Shown here: one piece after another, positions 20,705-32,737 of the stretch
How positions within the stretch are numbered: the stretch's first letter is position 1
How the letters are laid out: every line of letters begins with the position of its first letter
DNA from: Limnephilus marmoratus
Lineage: Eukaryota > Arthropoda > Insecta > Trichoptera > Limnephilidae
Assembly: GCA_917880885.1 (NCBI GenBank)
Contig: OU862927.1
Location: forward strand, 18,989,450 to 19,053,449
Direction of reading: 5' to 3'
DNA length: 64,000 bases
Translations under genes and position numbers: made by a program
The notes under the pieces: model-generated
Told to the model about the DNA's origin: nothing
The model's database searches: none
What the model saw: only the letters and a program-made list of their open reading frames with translations

Positions 20705-21130
20705 ACGGCCGGCATAGTCCAGCGGTAATTCTCTTGACTCGCACACCGAAGGTCGCGGGATTGAATCCCGGCGTGGCAAATAAATTTTATTTGATTAATT
20801 ACATATTATTTCACAATTTATTCATTAAAAATAATATAAAGTATATATTCATTTAAAATAATATAAAGTATAGGCACGTTCCAGAGTGGAAGATACTCTC
20901 AGTATCGCCCTGGTGTAAGACCACCATCCAGAATTGAAACGTTGCTTGAAATAGCGTTAGCCGTGTTTGGTGACCAGATCTGAATAGCCAGTTACTTCCA
21001 CACCTTCCTCTTCCCTATCTCCTTCCCCTCCCCACTATCTTCAGCCTCACAACATACCCCAATTGGGGATGCCATAGTCTCACTGGCTTCAGAAGGAAGC
21101 AGTTGGGACTATTGTGTGGTATTCATATAA
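20705..21130 (+). mobile_element. SINE-A, full-length copy
   Basis: The tRNA-like head has a CATAGTCCAGCGGTAATTCT A-box region and a GGGATTGAATCCCG B box. It is followed by the usual body and an A-rich tail after GTGTGGTATTCATAT. A short internal duplication of TATTCATTTAAAATAATATA-like sequence occurs at 20820-20870. Confidence 0.9.
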
Positions 21131-21139
21131 AAAAAATTA

Positions 21140-21430
21140 AAATCTTTTTTAGGTCTAATCGTTTTTTTTGGTCTTGGCGGCGAATACGTTTGCCGCCCAC
21201 TGCGTGGCGGGTCGGATGGCGGGCGGGAGAGACTGTTTGAGGGAGACTTATTGACCTCTCCAGCAGGACTCTCTCGATCCATCGCCTTGCACAGCAGTGG
21301 CAGGAATGGATTCATACGTCCGTCACTCCTGGACACACTGACCCCTAGATTCCTACGCGCCCCCTTACTTTAAAAAAAAAAGTTTATTTTTGCTAAAAAG
21401 ACCCTCCACATAGCATCCCCATCTATGATC
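21140..21430 (+). mobile_element. LT repeat (LINE-tail-sharing), plus orientation
   Basis: Reads into AAAAAGACCCTCCACATAGC, the inverted form of the tail seen in the minus-strand LT copies. The body shares GACCTCTCCAGC and CTCTCTCGATCC with the copy at 32880-32960. It lies just downstream, in transcript terms, of the kinase exon at 21482. Confidence 0.6.
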
Positions 21431-21470
21431 ATAGTGGACGTACATAGAATTCATTGTACAGTGATTATTA

Positions 21471-21647
<177 letters not shown>

Positions 21648-22124
21648 TCAGGTGATTGCCAAAAAAACACAGGAGAAAGGCACCTTTTTATTATGATGGT
21701 CTTTAGATCCTTAACCCTACAGGATAATTTGTTCGCTTTTGGGAACAACTCATATGAGTCTCATAGAAAACGTTGTGTCTCCCTTACTGTCATAGTATGT
21801 TGGTTTGTTCTGTTTCACGTACAAAGGCCAGAAACCTTTTGCTGAAATTCGCACTTGGGTGCTTACCCTGGCTGATAACTGTCCGCTGACAGCCGTTGTC
21901 AAGGAGGCGAAAGAGTGTATTTAGTGTCAACATCTTACCGTTTTTATCGAGTCAAGCTAACAGACTCGCAAAGTGAAATTACCGCCGGTAATTAATCTTA
22001 ATCGTTATAAAACTGACTTGCATCCGCCTGTGGTTCATCCAGATAATAGCCAATCGATCACGAGGGATTCCCAAACCTGGCAAGATCGCCAAACTAACTA
22101 TCGTAAGTACCCTTGTGAAATTAC

Positions 22125-22234
22125 CTTTGCTATTTGATGCAGTAAACGGACCATATCGAGATCCACAGACACAGCTCGTATAGAGCGAATATTCAGCTTC
22201 ACTCTAAACCATGTAAGGCCATCATCGCGGTAAC
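22125..22234 (-). CDS. candidate upstream exon, identity unknown
   Basis: On the minus strand a TTTCTCACTATGTTAG acceptor-like sequence precedes an open frame of 36 codons (YRDDGLTWFRVKLNIRSI ... MVRLLHQIAK) that ends AAG/GTAATT, a good donor. The other two frames are closed. The end phase (0) matches the start phase of the CaMKK exon at 21626. However the residues do not resemble the kinase N-lobe that should precede that exon, so it may belong to another transcript, be an alternative exon, or be chance. Confidence 0.3.
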
Positions 22235-22700
22235 CTAACATAGTGAGAAATATAATCTAAACGGTGAAAGAAAGAGAAAATAGCACGCTTTATATCCAAT
22301 TCTAAAAATTAACCACAAAATAATTAAAGTAATATACTCCTTCTTGAAACCAAATTACCTACCGGACGCATTTGAAGAAAAAATTAAACTGTGGGAATAT
22401 TTTATTAATTATGTTTACTTAATACGTAAAAAAAGTGAGGAGATCATAAAGTTTATAATACATTGGTGCAACAAAAAAATGTGTGTTATATTTTTTTTCG
22501 TTATTAGTAAATTTTGTTAGAAAAAACGTATGGTGAGCCATTTTAAAACTTTTTTTTGTTTGCATTAAAAATGTTATATTTCAAAAATTATAAATTTATT
22601 TCTAATTTATGAAATTTGCAAGCGTATTTTATCACCTTTCATAAACTGTTTTTATTTTTTGGACATGTTTAGAAATATTCCTTAGTAATTATAATAAGCT
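22235..22700. other. AT-rich DNA up to the LTR element
   Basis: No gene or repeat end recognised. It ends at AGCT (22697-22700), the left target duplication of the LTR retrotransposon. Confidence 0.4.
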
Positions 22701-23382
22701 TGTTACGATACACAAATACGCCACTGCGCAAACTACAGTTTCACTCCCGCGCCGCTAGCTTACCGGCGCGCTACGGGCGGCGGAACCCAAGCAAGCCACC
22801 GTCGACAGCGAGCCGCCAACCGCATTCTTCTCCAGCGCCTGGCTTGAGCGCCCGTGTTGTCGTAAACCGTTCCGCACAGTTCCGGAACATTCTGCAAGCC
22901 ACGATGCAGCGTGTTTTGCATAGTGACTTGCGGAAACTCCAAGAATGGCTATATTCTTTCCCGTCACTGAATCTACAAGAGTTCAGCCCCCAGCTGTAAG
23001 TACCCAAGCTGTTTTTCCCCCTTATTTGCGTGTGTTCGCAGTAAATTCACCGCGGAGATAAATAGCCCTTCCAGAGAGATTATAGAGACAGATTCCTCCA
23101 TTTTAGATATAACTGTTGTTGCTACCCTGAATAACTTTGTATGCATTATTGTGATATTGTATTTACGCAGGTGTTTTACCCAATATAACTGATGTTTACC
23201 CTGATTACTGGTTTCACTGCCTTCTCCCAGCCCGTAGAAATTTGAGCTTTATTTCAGGAAAGACCCACACACGCCTCACAGATCCTACCACCCTGGTGGT
23301 GAGGGACTCTCCCGCTCTGCTGACTAAAACCTGAGCTAGTCTGTCGGCAGAATGTAGGGACCCCCATTTAGGTCCGCTAACA
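22701..23382 (+). repeat. left LTR
   Basis: Begins TGTTACGATACACAAATACG and ends AGGTCCGCTAACA. The first 300 bp are GC-rich (CGCGCCGCTAGC, CGGCGCGCTACGGGCGGCGG) and likely contain U3/R promoter elements. The overlapping short ORFs on both strands are compositional. A three-fold imperfect repeat of CGCTAACACTG...GCAATTTTTTTCCTCA sequence spans the LTR-interior junction to about 23520. Confidence 0.92.
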
Positions 23383-24628
23383 CTGACGTTCCCAACGTGA
23401 GGCAATTTTTTTCCTCACCTCCGCCGCTAACACTGGCATTCCGTCTTAGAAGCAATTTTTTTCCTCATTTCCCCACGTGTTGACGCTAGAATGTGGGGCA
23501 TTTTTTTTTCTCTCTTTTCCTCAACCTCCTGAGCTCAAATCTTTACAGGCCGGCGAAGGATAAATGTATTTTTTGTTCCTTTGTCTTCTCAGCTATACTA
23601 GTCCAGAATAATACCTAACTATCACTTATTGTAAACAACATTCGTATGTACCTTGTTCCCGCGCATAATAATTCTAGAAGGTTCGTCGATTACGTCATTT
23701 CAACGACGCGATGAGTTTTGGCGCGAGAATAACAACATTATCCGGGAATGATCTATTATTACGCAAGCCGTAACTCCAAACATATACCTTCCAGTTATCA
23801 GACGGGAATACTGCTTTATAAATAACGAAATGTTGATTTACTGTTCTTTCCCATGAATATAGGTACATTGTGTCTTATTTACACAAGTGAAAAAACAGTG
23901 CGTTTAATGTCCGGTCCCAAGGTATAAATTTGTGCTTATAAAAAAGTGAATCTTTATTTAATCTAAACTAACAAAAGTTGTGAAATCAAAAAACAATAAT
24001 TGTAATTCCCTTCGTGTTTTTCCAACGGTGATTCGTAAAAAAAAAAAAAAAGAAATACCTAAACGAGGACCGTCGGCCACCTTCTCCACCAATATACGTT
24101 TACACCCCGTGTGGTTTTTCTCTCTCAGGAAGTGTGAGTTTCTTTTGAAAAAGTGAAATTCTTCAAATAGTGAACACTTTTAGAAGTGAAATTGTGAAGT
24201 TTGCAAAAGTGCTTTGTGAAAACCAAACTAGCTGACCCTACAGGGAAATCTATGGCCAATTTTTTCTTTTCTGCCTAGTGTTTTTGCGTCTCAAAAGTGT
24301 TAATGCCCCTACAAAAGTGCTACTTTTTCAAAAGTGTCTAAGTGAAACCAAGAATATACACCCTAGAAGGAGACCGCTGGCCAAATTTTTCAAAAATTAA
24401 AATACTTTGAAGAATTTTAACAAATTTTCAAAAAGTGCTTATTTTAAACACAGAAGAGCAACTTTGTAAGGATTCCCCTTGGCAAAATTTTTTCAAAATT
24501 TTGGACTTAAAAGAATTCAGGAAATTTAAAAAAAAAAAAAAATAAATTTCCCTCTTGTTTTTTTATTTCTCTACTCATCGACCAGGGAAAGAATTTAAGC
24601 CGTCACGCCGTCCATCACCTGCACCAAA

Positions 24629-25228
24629 ATGGAATCACAAAGAGTGATTATACTGATTATCAAAACTTTCGTACATAATTACGAACATCTTCAACTCACA
24701 AAGGCATCGACAAAATCATGCACGATGCGCTATCAACAACACAACCATCATCAAGTACATTGGCCGCAAGCTATAGGAGCTGTCAAAACCGGAAATATGT
24801 ACTCAAGAAATGGACACACCTCACAGGTCGTGCCATCCAGGAGGATAGAGGCCGATAATAATGCCTCTCCTGGCGAGATTATCCACTGCCGGATTTCAGA
24901 AGTCGCGCATAGCAACAAAAATTTGCGCGCGACATTCTCATTTGCACACACTGGCCGCAAGCTTGTACCACGGCGCTGTTTGCAGCTGTTAACCCCTTGG
25001 AAGGGGATACGATTATTATGTGTAAAATACATCGTGAACAAAACAATGGCGTCGTTCACACAAGGAATTTCAATTCACAGAATTATTTCCGCAATACCTA
25101 CCGCCTCGCAGCGTGTATACGACACAAGGGTCACACCCCGAGTTATGGAGTTGTGGCTTAAGTCCTCAAGCGTGAGGCAGGTCTCGAGTCAGCTTTCAAG
25201 CGATCTCTTGACAATGTTTTGTAAATAA
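24629..25228 (+). CDS. 199-codon ORF of unknown function inside the LTR element
   Basis: It is the longest open frame in the element (starts MESQRVIILIIKTFVHN, ends SSQLSSDLLTMFCK) and begins about 1.25 kb after the left LTR, where gag would lie. I see no CCHC knuckle, capsid motif or protease Asp-Thr/Ser-Gly. A 102-codon ORF overlaps on the minus strand. It may be a relic or a chance frame. Confidence 0.25.
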   Translation: MESQRVIILIIKTFVHNYEHLQLTKASTKSCTMRYQQHNHHQVHWPQAIGAVKTGNMYSRNGHTSQVVPSRRIEADNNASPGEIIHCRISEVAHSNKNLRATFSFAHTGRKLVPRRCLQLLTPWKGIRLLCVKYIVNKTMASFTQGISIHRIISAIPTASQRVYDTRVTPRVMELWLKSSSVRQVSSQLSSDLLTMFCK

Positions 25229-26460
25229 ATAAACATGTATTTAACTGGCGTGTAAAGTGTCAATTACACGACCAGACCCCTATAAATAAAGCAAATCCTT
25301 TATTTATACTTGTTTGTAAATAAATGTACATTCACAATAGGTACATCCAAATGTCACGGTTGTACCAATTTCTCTTTTCTCCATCACGGCAAATTGCCAA
25401 CATTGTTTCTTTGTATATATATATATTTTTTTTCTTTTTTCTCTCACCTGTTCTGAGGCTGATTACTTCAGAGCAGAGACACCTCGAGTCACGATATTTT
25501 GGGAAGTCATGATCCCAATTGTCGTTTCTCAACCCCACACTATGCAATGTTCATGTCATGTCACTTGTTTTTTTTCGTTTTTTTGTTTTTTGTGTTTCGT
25601 TTTTTCGTTTTTTGTTTTGTTTTGTCTATGGCCTCAGTTTCGGCCGCCCTTGTACATTTTTTTACCTCATTCTCACGTTCATCGCATTTTACCTACCAGG
25701 GTAAAACCTTTTTCTTACCTCTCGATTTTCAGCTCACCTTGAGTATGTAAAACCCAATAGTGGTCTCAAGCACGAAAGTCAAAAAAATGGTTACTTCACC
25801 TTTTTTCTTGTACATATAAGTCTTTTTCAATTTTTTACTTAAATCAAAAATTGATGGCGTCCTTTTCACCCGTGCTCATTTTTTTTCTCTCCCCAAAATT
25901 GGATATTGACACGTCCATTTTGGAAATTGTATTTAATATAGGTATATATTATAAAAAAAAACCTACAAGTTGGCTTTTTATAAGTCATACACAAATCCGT
26001 TGGCTCGTTCGACTAAAGTATGTAAAACCGAATCACCAGGTCTTTGGTTGCTACAACGAAACCACTGATTTGTTTCTTCTCTACTGTTGCGTCACGTATG
26101 TTTTGTATTACACGCTTTAACACGAGACAGGTTAGTAAAACCAAACGGTCATCCTGATTCTCGAATCCAAATAATTGTAATTTTTAACGTAAATCAGCAT
26201 TGATTTGTTCGATCATCGTTTTGCAATTATCACCTTTTTTTTCTTTTCTAAAAAATGGTTACTCGGACAGTATGTAAAACCCCTCCAGGTCTGTCTCTTT
26301 TATTGCTCGGTGTAAGCAGAATATACCATGCCATCACTTTATGTCATTCTATCGTACGCCCCCGGGCTACGGGGTTAGTTAAATCTAACGAATCTTTATA
26401 AACAACATTAAAACGAATGTTGTTATCATTTATTTTGCTGTACTTATGCATAACCTGTAC
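25229..26460. other. T-rich interior of the LTR element
   Basis: Long T-rich runs (25430-25640, with TTTCGTTTTTTTG strings) and a recurring GTATGTAAAACC motif at about 25744, 26019 and 26270 are the visible structure. No RT or integrase motif is seen in any frame. Confidence 0.5.
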
Positions 26461-26462
26461 GC

Positions 26463-26985
26463 GATAGGAGAGATCCTTAAAACATCCACCATCATAGGAG
26501 AGATCCTTAAAACATCCGCCACGATACGAGAAGTTCGTTATAATTACTTTATACTCTTAACTAAACGTTATTGAGTTGGTCGTGTGTCTTTTGGCATGAG
26601 AACCGCCCCTTTTGGTCGTGTGTCATTAAATTTGGCATGAGAACCGCCCCTTTTGGTCGTGTGTCATTAAATTTGGCATGAGAACCGCCTCTTTTTGGTC
26701 GTGTGTCATTAAATTGTCATGAGAACCACCTTGTTTATAATTATGTGCTTGTATAATCTGTACACGAGACGTGAAGACGTAATAATACTTACCGTGATTC
26801 GTGTGAACGACATAATATCGGCCTTGCTATCTTCTTTAAGATGCATTGTATAACACTCTTTGACTTCTGTCTGTAATTGAGCTGTACCGTGTTTATAATT
26901 GTGTACTTATATAATTTGTGCACCAAACGTGAAGACGTTACAATACTCACCATGAATCGTGCGAACGAAATAATATCAACCCTTT
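26463..26985. repeat. clustered internal repeats of the LTR element
   Basis: Three repeat sets lie side by side. AGGAGAGATCCTTAAAACATC occurs twice near 26466-26520. Four units containing GGTCGTGTGTC and GGCATGAGAACCGCC start at 26578, 26614, 26656 and 26697, with periods of 36-42 bp. Two diverged units of about 95 bp (26729-26826 and 26888-26981) share TGTTTATAATT, ACGTGAAGACGT and ATAATATC. Confidence 0.85.
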
Positions 26986-29163
26986 TTGTGCGCACTACAC
27001 AAAGTAGTCCACAACCTTTTTGCAAATTGTTCAACGACAATGCCCGTGGACTTCCTGTTTTGCCACTTCTCTCTCTAAAGGAAAGAAGCCCAGGAATATC
27101 TACTATCTCAAAAGGACTAGCTTGTCAGCTTCACTGTCAGCTATGGGGCATAGTGCCGTGGGAGTTAATCGAATGGGCACAAAATCCACCAAACTCGTCG
27201 TCTGGGAAGCGAATAAAAGAAATCCCAGGATTATGAAATTGGAGCGAGGGTCTATCTTTTCTCACAATCAAGAAGTTTTAAGTGACCCCTAATCTTTCGT
27301 CAAATACACGCGAAGGACTAGTCTCTTTGGCGTAATGTGTATTCTTTTTCATATCATTTTTTTTCTTATGTAAAGAGTCAGGAAGCATGCTGGTGGATTA
27401 CGTTTCATACGCACATAGAGTTTGAATTGGAAATTAGTCCAGTCCCTAGCAAGTTTCGTCACTCAACTCCTCTCCATCCATTTTCCCCTTCCCTCCCTCA
27501 TGTTCTCATCATGCATGAAGTGGAAGATCCGTTGTTGTCCATATTTCGCCCTCACTTGGAGTTCGAATCGGTACCTAACCAGGCATAACGGGCCTTCTAT
27601 TTCACTCTTGTCATATGTTTCATCTGTTCTTCATCCTGGTTTCAATGAGGCAGATTCATGAATATTGGACACGTATGTTATGCACTTGGCGTATCATCTG
27701 TCTCTTATCGACAACCTTTGTCCATGAATCAGTTTCGCTGCCTTGCCGTGACTCGTTCACGACTTTGTGTCTTGTTGTTTGAAATTCTTCAAAAATGTTA
27801 CCATTTTATGTTAACATAGGCCATGGAAGGCCGGTTGCTTTTCAACCAAGGTATTTTGTCACCCGGCAAAGCCAGGTTATCCTAACAAAGGATACCTTTG
27901 TATTCATTTTCAAAAATGTAATTGTACACTAGCTAGGAATCTCTCTCTCTCTCTCTCAATCTCTCTGGGTCTCCGGGTTAAAACCTCGTTTGCTATTCTC
28001 TGAACACACTTTGTTTCTCTCCAAACTTTTCTTCATTGGTCTCTAGGCAGGTAAACTTCAAGAATTTTGCTTTAATAATAATTCCTCCCGGATTTAAAAA
28101 GAAGCCCATAAGGATGTCTCCATCGGCAGCCAAGCTGAGCTTCACTTCCTAGCAGCCTTCGCTGTGGTTACAAAGGTCCCCCGCCGCCATTTTCTACATA
28201 TTTGTTCCTGAAAGCACAGACCATACCGCCCCTATGTATGTTGTCTTGTTGCGCCATTGCGAGCCGAGTTGTCCCGCTATATACAATGACACTCTGGACT
28301 ACCTTTGGGCACGCTAGCCCCTGGGTTTTGTTCCTGCTCTCGCTACCAAGCCAGTTTGGCCGTCTCTTGCTCTGTCATGCAGTGACGCAAACCATGTCAT
28401 GTGTAAACCATTATTACCTTGACTCTCCAGTATTCGCTGAATGCGCACCCTCACAAGTTATTCCGAGCTACATTATGCTTCGATAACCATTATACACGAT
28501 CCGTGCCCACCATAATGGCACATTAGGATTCGTACTGGCATGTCTGCAGATCCTGGATTCTTCTCCTCAACGACCTTTGTAACCATAGCCCTCCGCACTG
28601 CAACCACAGTCTTCACTTCGTAACCTTCGACGTCTACGACAAAACAAAGTGTTTTTCTCCAAGGCCCTAGTGTACTCTTGAGTGTTATCTCAAATGGGTC
28701 AGATTACAGTGATAATGTAATCCCTTTAGAGTCTGTGAAATCACGTCTCTTCACAATTCTTCGAAACTCTTCGAACCCCGTCAAAAACACAAACAAATCT
28801 ACGCACCGCAAATTTAGCTTCCAGACCAATGAAACCCTAGAGTCACATTTTTTGTTCATAATTTTGTCCTTGTTTTCACATTTTCATAATTTTGTCTTTG
28901 TTTTCACATTTTCATAACCTTGTTTTTGTTACTTCAATTGCATAAATATGTATGTTGTTTCACCCCTCATGTGATAACTGCCTGTTCCTCATATTTTATG
29001 TACCCCCCTCCCTACCCTGACAAACATTGTACCTAGTTTTAAGATGTTAGTCAGCTCTCTCTCTGGTCAACGAATCTCTCTTTCAACTCCCGCGGGTAAC
29101 GTAGAGGGTTCTTGCCCTATTGCTCCATTGCCACGTCGCTTTTTTTCCGAGCGCGGGGGGAGG
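26986..29163. other. 3' interior of the LTR element
   Basis: Contains a (CT)n microsatellite at about 27940-27957, a duplicated TTTTGTC(C/T)TTGTTTTCACATTTTCATAA stretch at 28860-28916, and short ORFs without domains. It ends in the polypurine tract at about 29150-29163. Confidence 0.5.
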
Positions 29164-29845
29164 TGTTACGATACACAAATACGCCACTGCGCAAACTACA
29201 GTTTCACTCCCGCGCCGCTAGCTTACCGGCGCGCTACGGGCGGCGGAACCCAAGCAAGCCACCGTCGACAGCGAGCCGCCAACCGCATTCTTCTCCAGCG
29301 CCTGGCTTGAGCGCCCGTGTTGTCGTAAACCGTTCCGCACAGTTCCGGAACATTCTGCAAGCCACGATGCAGCGTGTTTTGCATAGTGACTTGCGGGAAC
29401 TCCAAGAATGGCTATATTCTTTCCCGTCACTGAATCTACAAGAGTTCAGCCCCCAGCTGTAAGTACCCAAGCTGTTTTCCCCCCTTATTTGCGTGTGTTC
29501 GCAGTAAATTCACCGCGGAGATAAATAGCCCTTCCAGAGAGATTATAGAGACAGATTCCTCCATTTTAGATATAACTGTTGTTGCTACCCTGAATAACTT
29601 TGTATGCATTATTGTGATATTGTATTTACGCAGGTGTTTTACCCAATATAACTGATGTTTACCCTGATTACTGGTTTCACTGCCTTCTCCCAGCCCGTAG
29701 AAATTTGAGCTTTATTTCAGGAAAGACCCACACACGCCTCACAGATCCTACCACCCTGGTGGTGAGGGACTCTCCCGCTCTGCTGACTAAAACCTGAGCT
29801 AGTCTGTCGGCAGAATGTAGGGACCCCCATTTAGGTCCGCTAACA
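29164..29845 (+). repeat. right LTR
   Basis: Same length and sequence as the left LTR apart from G for A within CTTGCGGGAACTCC and a C for T in the run after AAGCTGTTTT. It is followed by AGCT, matching the left flank. Confidence 0.92.
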
Positions 29846-30194
29846 AGCTTCAGTATTGAGGGATTAATTTTTTAAAAATTTAATGACTATATAAAAATAC
29901 AAGGTAAAGAAGTTTGTTCACAGTCACTAGGTATTCTTGTTCCGCAATGCAATATAAGTTTAGTTACGAGTGCATTTAAATGTACAAATTTCAAGTGATC
30001 CTCTAAATTCACGAAAAATTTCTCTGTCACGTCACTACAAAATGAAATCGAAAGACGAAACTTCTGTACGTAATTTCTTCGTAAGAAAATACGTACTTTT
30101 TAATCTCCCATATATTCCACTATTCTAGTAGTTCTATGAACACATCTCCTCGTCCAAAAAAGGTGTTTTTAATTTTCTCTTATTTTCAATTTTT
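29846..30194. other. AT-rich flank, nothing recognised
   Basis: Unique-looking DNA between the LTR element and an inverted SINE-A. Confidence 0.4.
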
Positions 30195-30552
30195 TTATTT
30201 ATTTTTTGTATGAATACCTCACAAGAGTTTTAGCTGCTACCGTCTGGAGCCAGTGAGACTACGGCATCCCCAATTAAGGTATGTTGTAAGGCTTAAGGTA
30301 GTGGAGAGGGGAAGGAAACGGGGAAGAGGAAAGTGGGGAAGTACCTGGCTATTCAGTTCTGATCACCAAACACGGATAAAGCCATTTCAAGCAACGTTTC
30401 AATTCTGAATGGTGATCTTACACCAGGGCGATACTGAGAGTATATTCCATTCTGAACTTCTCGTAGTTGAGAAATAACACAAAATATTCACATAAAATTT
30501 ATTCGTCCTTCGCATTTGGAGTCAAGAGTTTTACCCCTCGTCCATGGCGGCC
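30195..30552 (-). mobile_element. SINE-A, diverged, minus orientation
   Basis: Tail (ATGAATACCTCACAAGAG), CCCCAATTAAGGTATGTTGT, ATTCAGTTCTGATCACCAAA, AACGTTTCAATTCTGAATGG and a decayed inverted tRNA head (AGTCAAGAGTTTTACCC) appear in order. The number of substitutions suggests an older copy than 15121. Confidence 0.75.
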
Positions 30553-31539
30553 ACAAATGAATCAAATCAAAAATTTCCTGTGAAATCATTAGGTTTGTAA
30601 CTAGTTAATTATTACATACTTACAAAACTTACGTAAGGTAATTATATAAAAATTTAGTCCAGATTTGGAAAAGATATCGCAAACAAGGCCTGAAAAAACA
30701 TAGGAAAAAAATCTGCAAATATTCAGATATAAAAAAAATCATTTATAGTTCTGAAGTCCCAAACATAAATCAATAGCCACATTCAATATTCAACACCAAA
30801 ACTGAATTTGTATTGCCGATCAAATTAAAAATACATTCATCAACACACGTGAACCGGGCTTTATTCATCGACGTCAACAATTTAAAAGCTTCGAATAAAT
30901 TTACATATTCATTCCGTGTGACCATGCATTTTTTATTTTTTATTATTCATATTGCACAATTTTATGCAAAATTTGAAAAATACGTGTAGTTTGTAGGTTA
31001 TTGTTATAATTGGGGACAAAGTTGTAACGTTAAACAAACGTCTGTTCATACCAAGAATACAAAATTGTTCTTTGAGATGAAAGCTCTTCTATTCTAGAAT
31101 GGCACCGAATGTAGTTAATCTTTACAGAAAATATAAATGGAATATTTTAATGAAATTTGAACTAAATGTCAATATTACGTGTTAATATTATGTTGGGTGT
31201 AAGGTAGGTTTGAGAAGGTGAAACTGTTGGTTGGTAATATTGTATGTTTCGTGAACACCTCCCTAGGAGAACCTGTGCTGAGGTGTTTACGTGTTTATGA
31301 TTAAGTGTAGTAAGTACAAGTATTTATGTGCAGTAGTAGAAAGTTAGTTTTTTTTTCATTTTTTTAAATTTGAATGGTTATTGTACCGTAGAACTCGAGA
31401 TAGAGGTTGCGTGTTGGAAGTCTTTATTGAGTTCTAACAAGATTACAATTTTACAAATCAATTCTGAACTGGATAGCGGAATAGATTAAATATACTACCG
31501 GTACTGGGTAAACAAACGAACGTGGATTTTAACTGGGTC
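30553..31539. other. AT-rich DNA, no gene seen
   Basis: No repeat end or ORF with a domain is visible. Confidence 0.4.
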
Positions 31540-32014
31540 AAAGTTAACTGCGGTTGCGTGAGGCGAGAATACTGAACGCTATGTAAACACTGGAAACAAT
31601 GTATTGTGTGCGTTGCTGAGCGCCTTTACATAGTCCGGCGAGTCGGAGTATTGATTTGTCTGGTAGTAATTCTTCATTCGGCGACATTCTCGAAAGCGCC
31701 CGAACTATGCATTTCAGGCGCGCAATGGTTCGTACCTTTTCTGGAACACGTGAGAGATGGGTAGGTCTGCAGCTCATTATCGATGCGATACGTACCTACA
31801 CATCCGGCAATCGTAATGCCGGCGCTAGGTGTATTTGAACTACCGGAACGTTCTCGTTAGTTCGGTATTCGAACACTTTAACATGGGCAACGCTTCTGGA
31901 AAGATCCAAATATTTCGGAAACAATCCAGATCATGTGGTTGCAGAGGCTGGCTGCTACAGTACATTGATTATTTAGAAGAAAAAAATATATATGTATATA
32001 TGAATAGTTTGTAA
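31540..32014 (+). CDS. GC-enriched block with candidate first exon (MGNASGK start)
   Basis: Compared with its AT-rich flanks, 31540-31950 is GC- and CpG-enriched, as many promoters and first exons are. An ATG at 31883 opens MGNASGKIQIFRKQSRSCGC and runs to a stop at 32014. MGNASGK fits the N-myristoylation consensus (Gly2, small residue at 6, basic at 7). An in-frame ATG lies 54 bp upstream, which would mask the signal. I cannot place it in a family and see no clear donor. It could be chance. Confidence 0.3.
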
Positions 32015-32737
32015 ATTCTTGAAATACATGTTTTTTTTATTTATTTTAAACTTTTTATAGTTTGGTTACGTTTGGTTAGTGATTAAAATATTTTGAATAA
32101 AGTGAATATCTTGATTTTTGATCCAGGCTGTGATATGTTTTTTTGTAAATTTTTTGCAGTTAGAAGTTGTTTCGGAGTAATGGGCATATAATTAAAAAGT
32201 TTGGTTGCATAATACTGAAAATGTCTTTGTCCGTGTGTGGTGTGTGTTATCGGCATGTTCAGGGTTATAATTGTTAAGGACCCGGTTACAACATAACTAT
32301 GATTTTATCATATTTATAATTAATATATTTATATCAAACGTTTATTGATTATAGCATATAAAATATAATGTACATTTAGATGATGTATTAATTTGCTTAC
32401 ATGTTCATATTCAAATATGTTAATACCACTCTTCCATGGAAGCGTTAGCTTGTGTCTGGAAGAGTAGTGTACATTTTTTATGCTATATTTAAGTTCTTAA
32501 ATTACAATGTGAATGTAAAAAACAATAAGTTGTAAGTTCGGTGATATGTAATTATAAGTATTTATCTACTATCAAAACAATTTTACTGTTTGGATAATGT
32601 GTCCAGAATTATTGTAATTAGTTGCTAAAAACAATACAAAATTTAACTTATTTGAAGAATGGAGTATCACTTGGAAACTGAGTTATAAGTATATATAGTT
32701 ATAAGTATAATAGTTTTTAAGATATACTTTTTTAAAC
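32015..32737. other. AT-rich DNA, no gene seen
   Basis: CTCTTCCATGGAAGCGTTAG and CTGGAAGAGTAGTG around 32430-32466 form a weak inverted repeat. Otherwise featureless. Confidence 0.4.

Larger units (their letters stand above)
22701..29845 (+). mobile_element. complete non-autonomous LTR retrotransposon (LARD-like)
   Basis: Two 682-bp direct repeats, 22701-23382 and 29164-29845, differ at only about two positions that I noticed. Both start TGTTA and end TAACA. AGCT flanks the whole 7145-bp element on both sides (22697-22700 and 29846-29849), a 4-bp target duplication. A polypurine tract, GGGGGGAGG, lies immediately before the right LTR and sets plus orientation. The 5.8-kb interior has no ORF recognisable as gag, protease, RT, RNase H or integrase, so it must depend on another element. 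A standard tRNA primer-binding site (TGG...) is not evident after the left LTR. Near-identical LTRs imply recent insertion. Its place 1 kb upstream of the kinase exon suggests it is intronic to CaMKK. Confidence 0.9.

Noticed and set aside
22755..23007. ORFs on both strands in the GC-rich part of the LTR (also at 29218-29470)
   Set aside because: They are duplicated exactly because the LTR is duplicated, overlap each other in several frames and show no domain.
23383..23420. tRNA primer-binding site right of the left LTR
   Set aside because: No TGG-start complement to a tRNA 3' end is visible; the region is instead an imperfect repeat of the LTR end.
24629..25228. Gag protein of the LTR element
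   Set aside because: The ORF position fits, but no capsid, CCHC or protease motif can be seen, so I left it as unknown.
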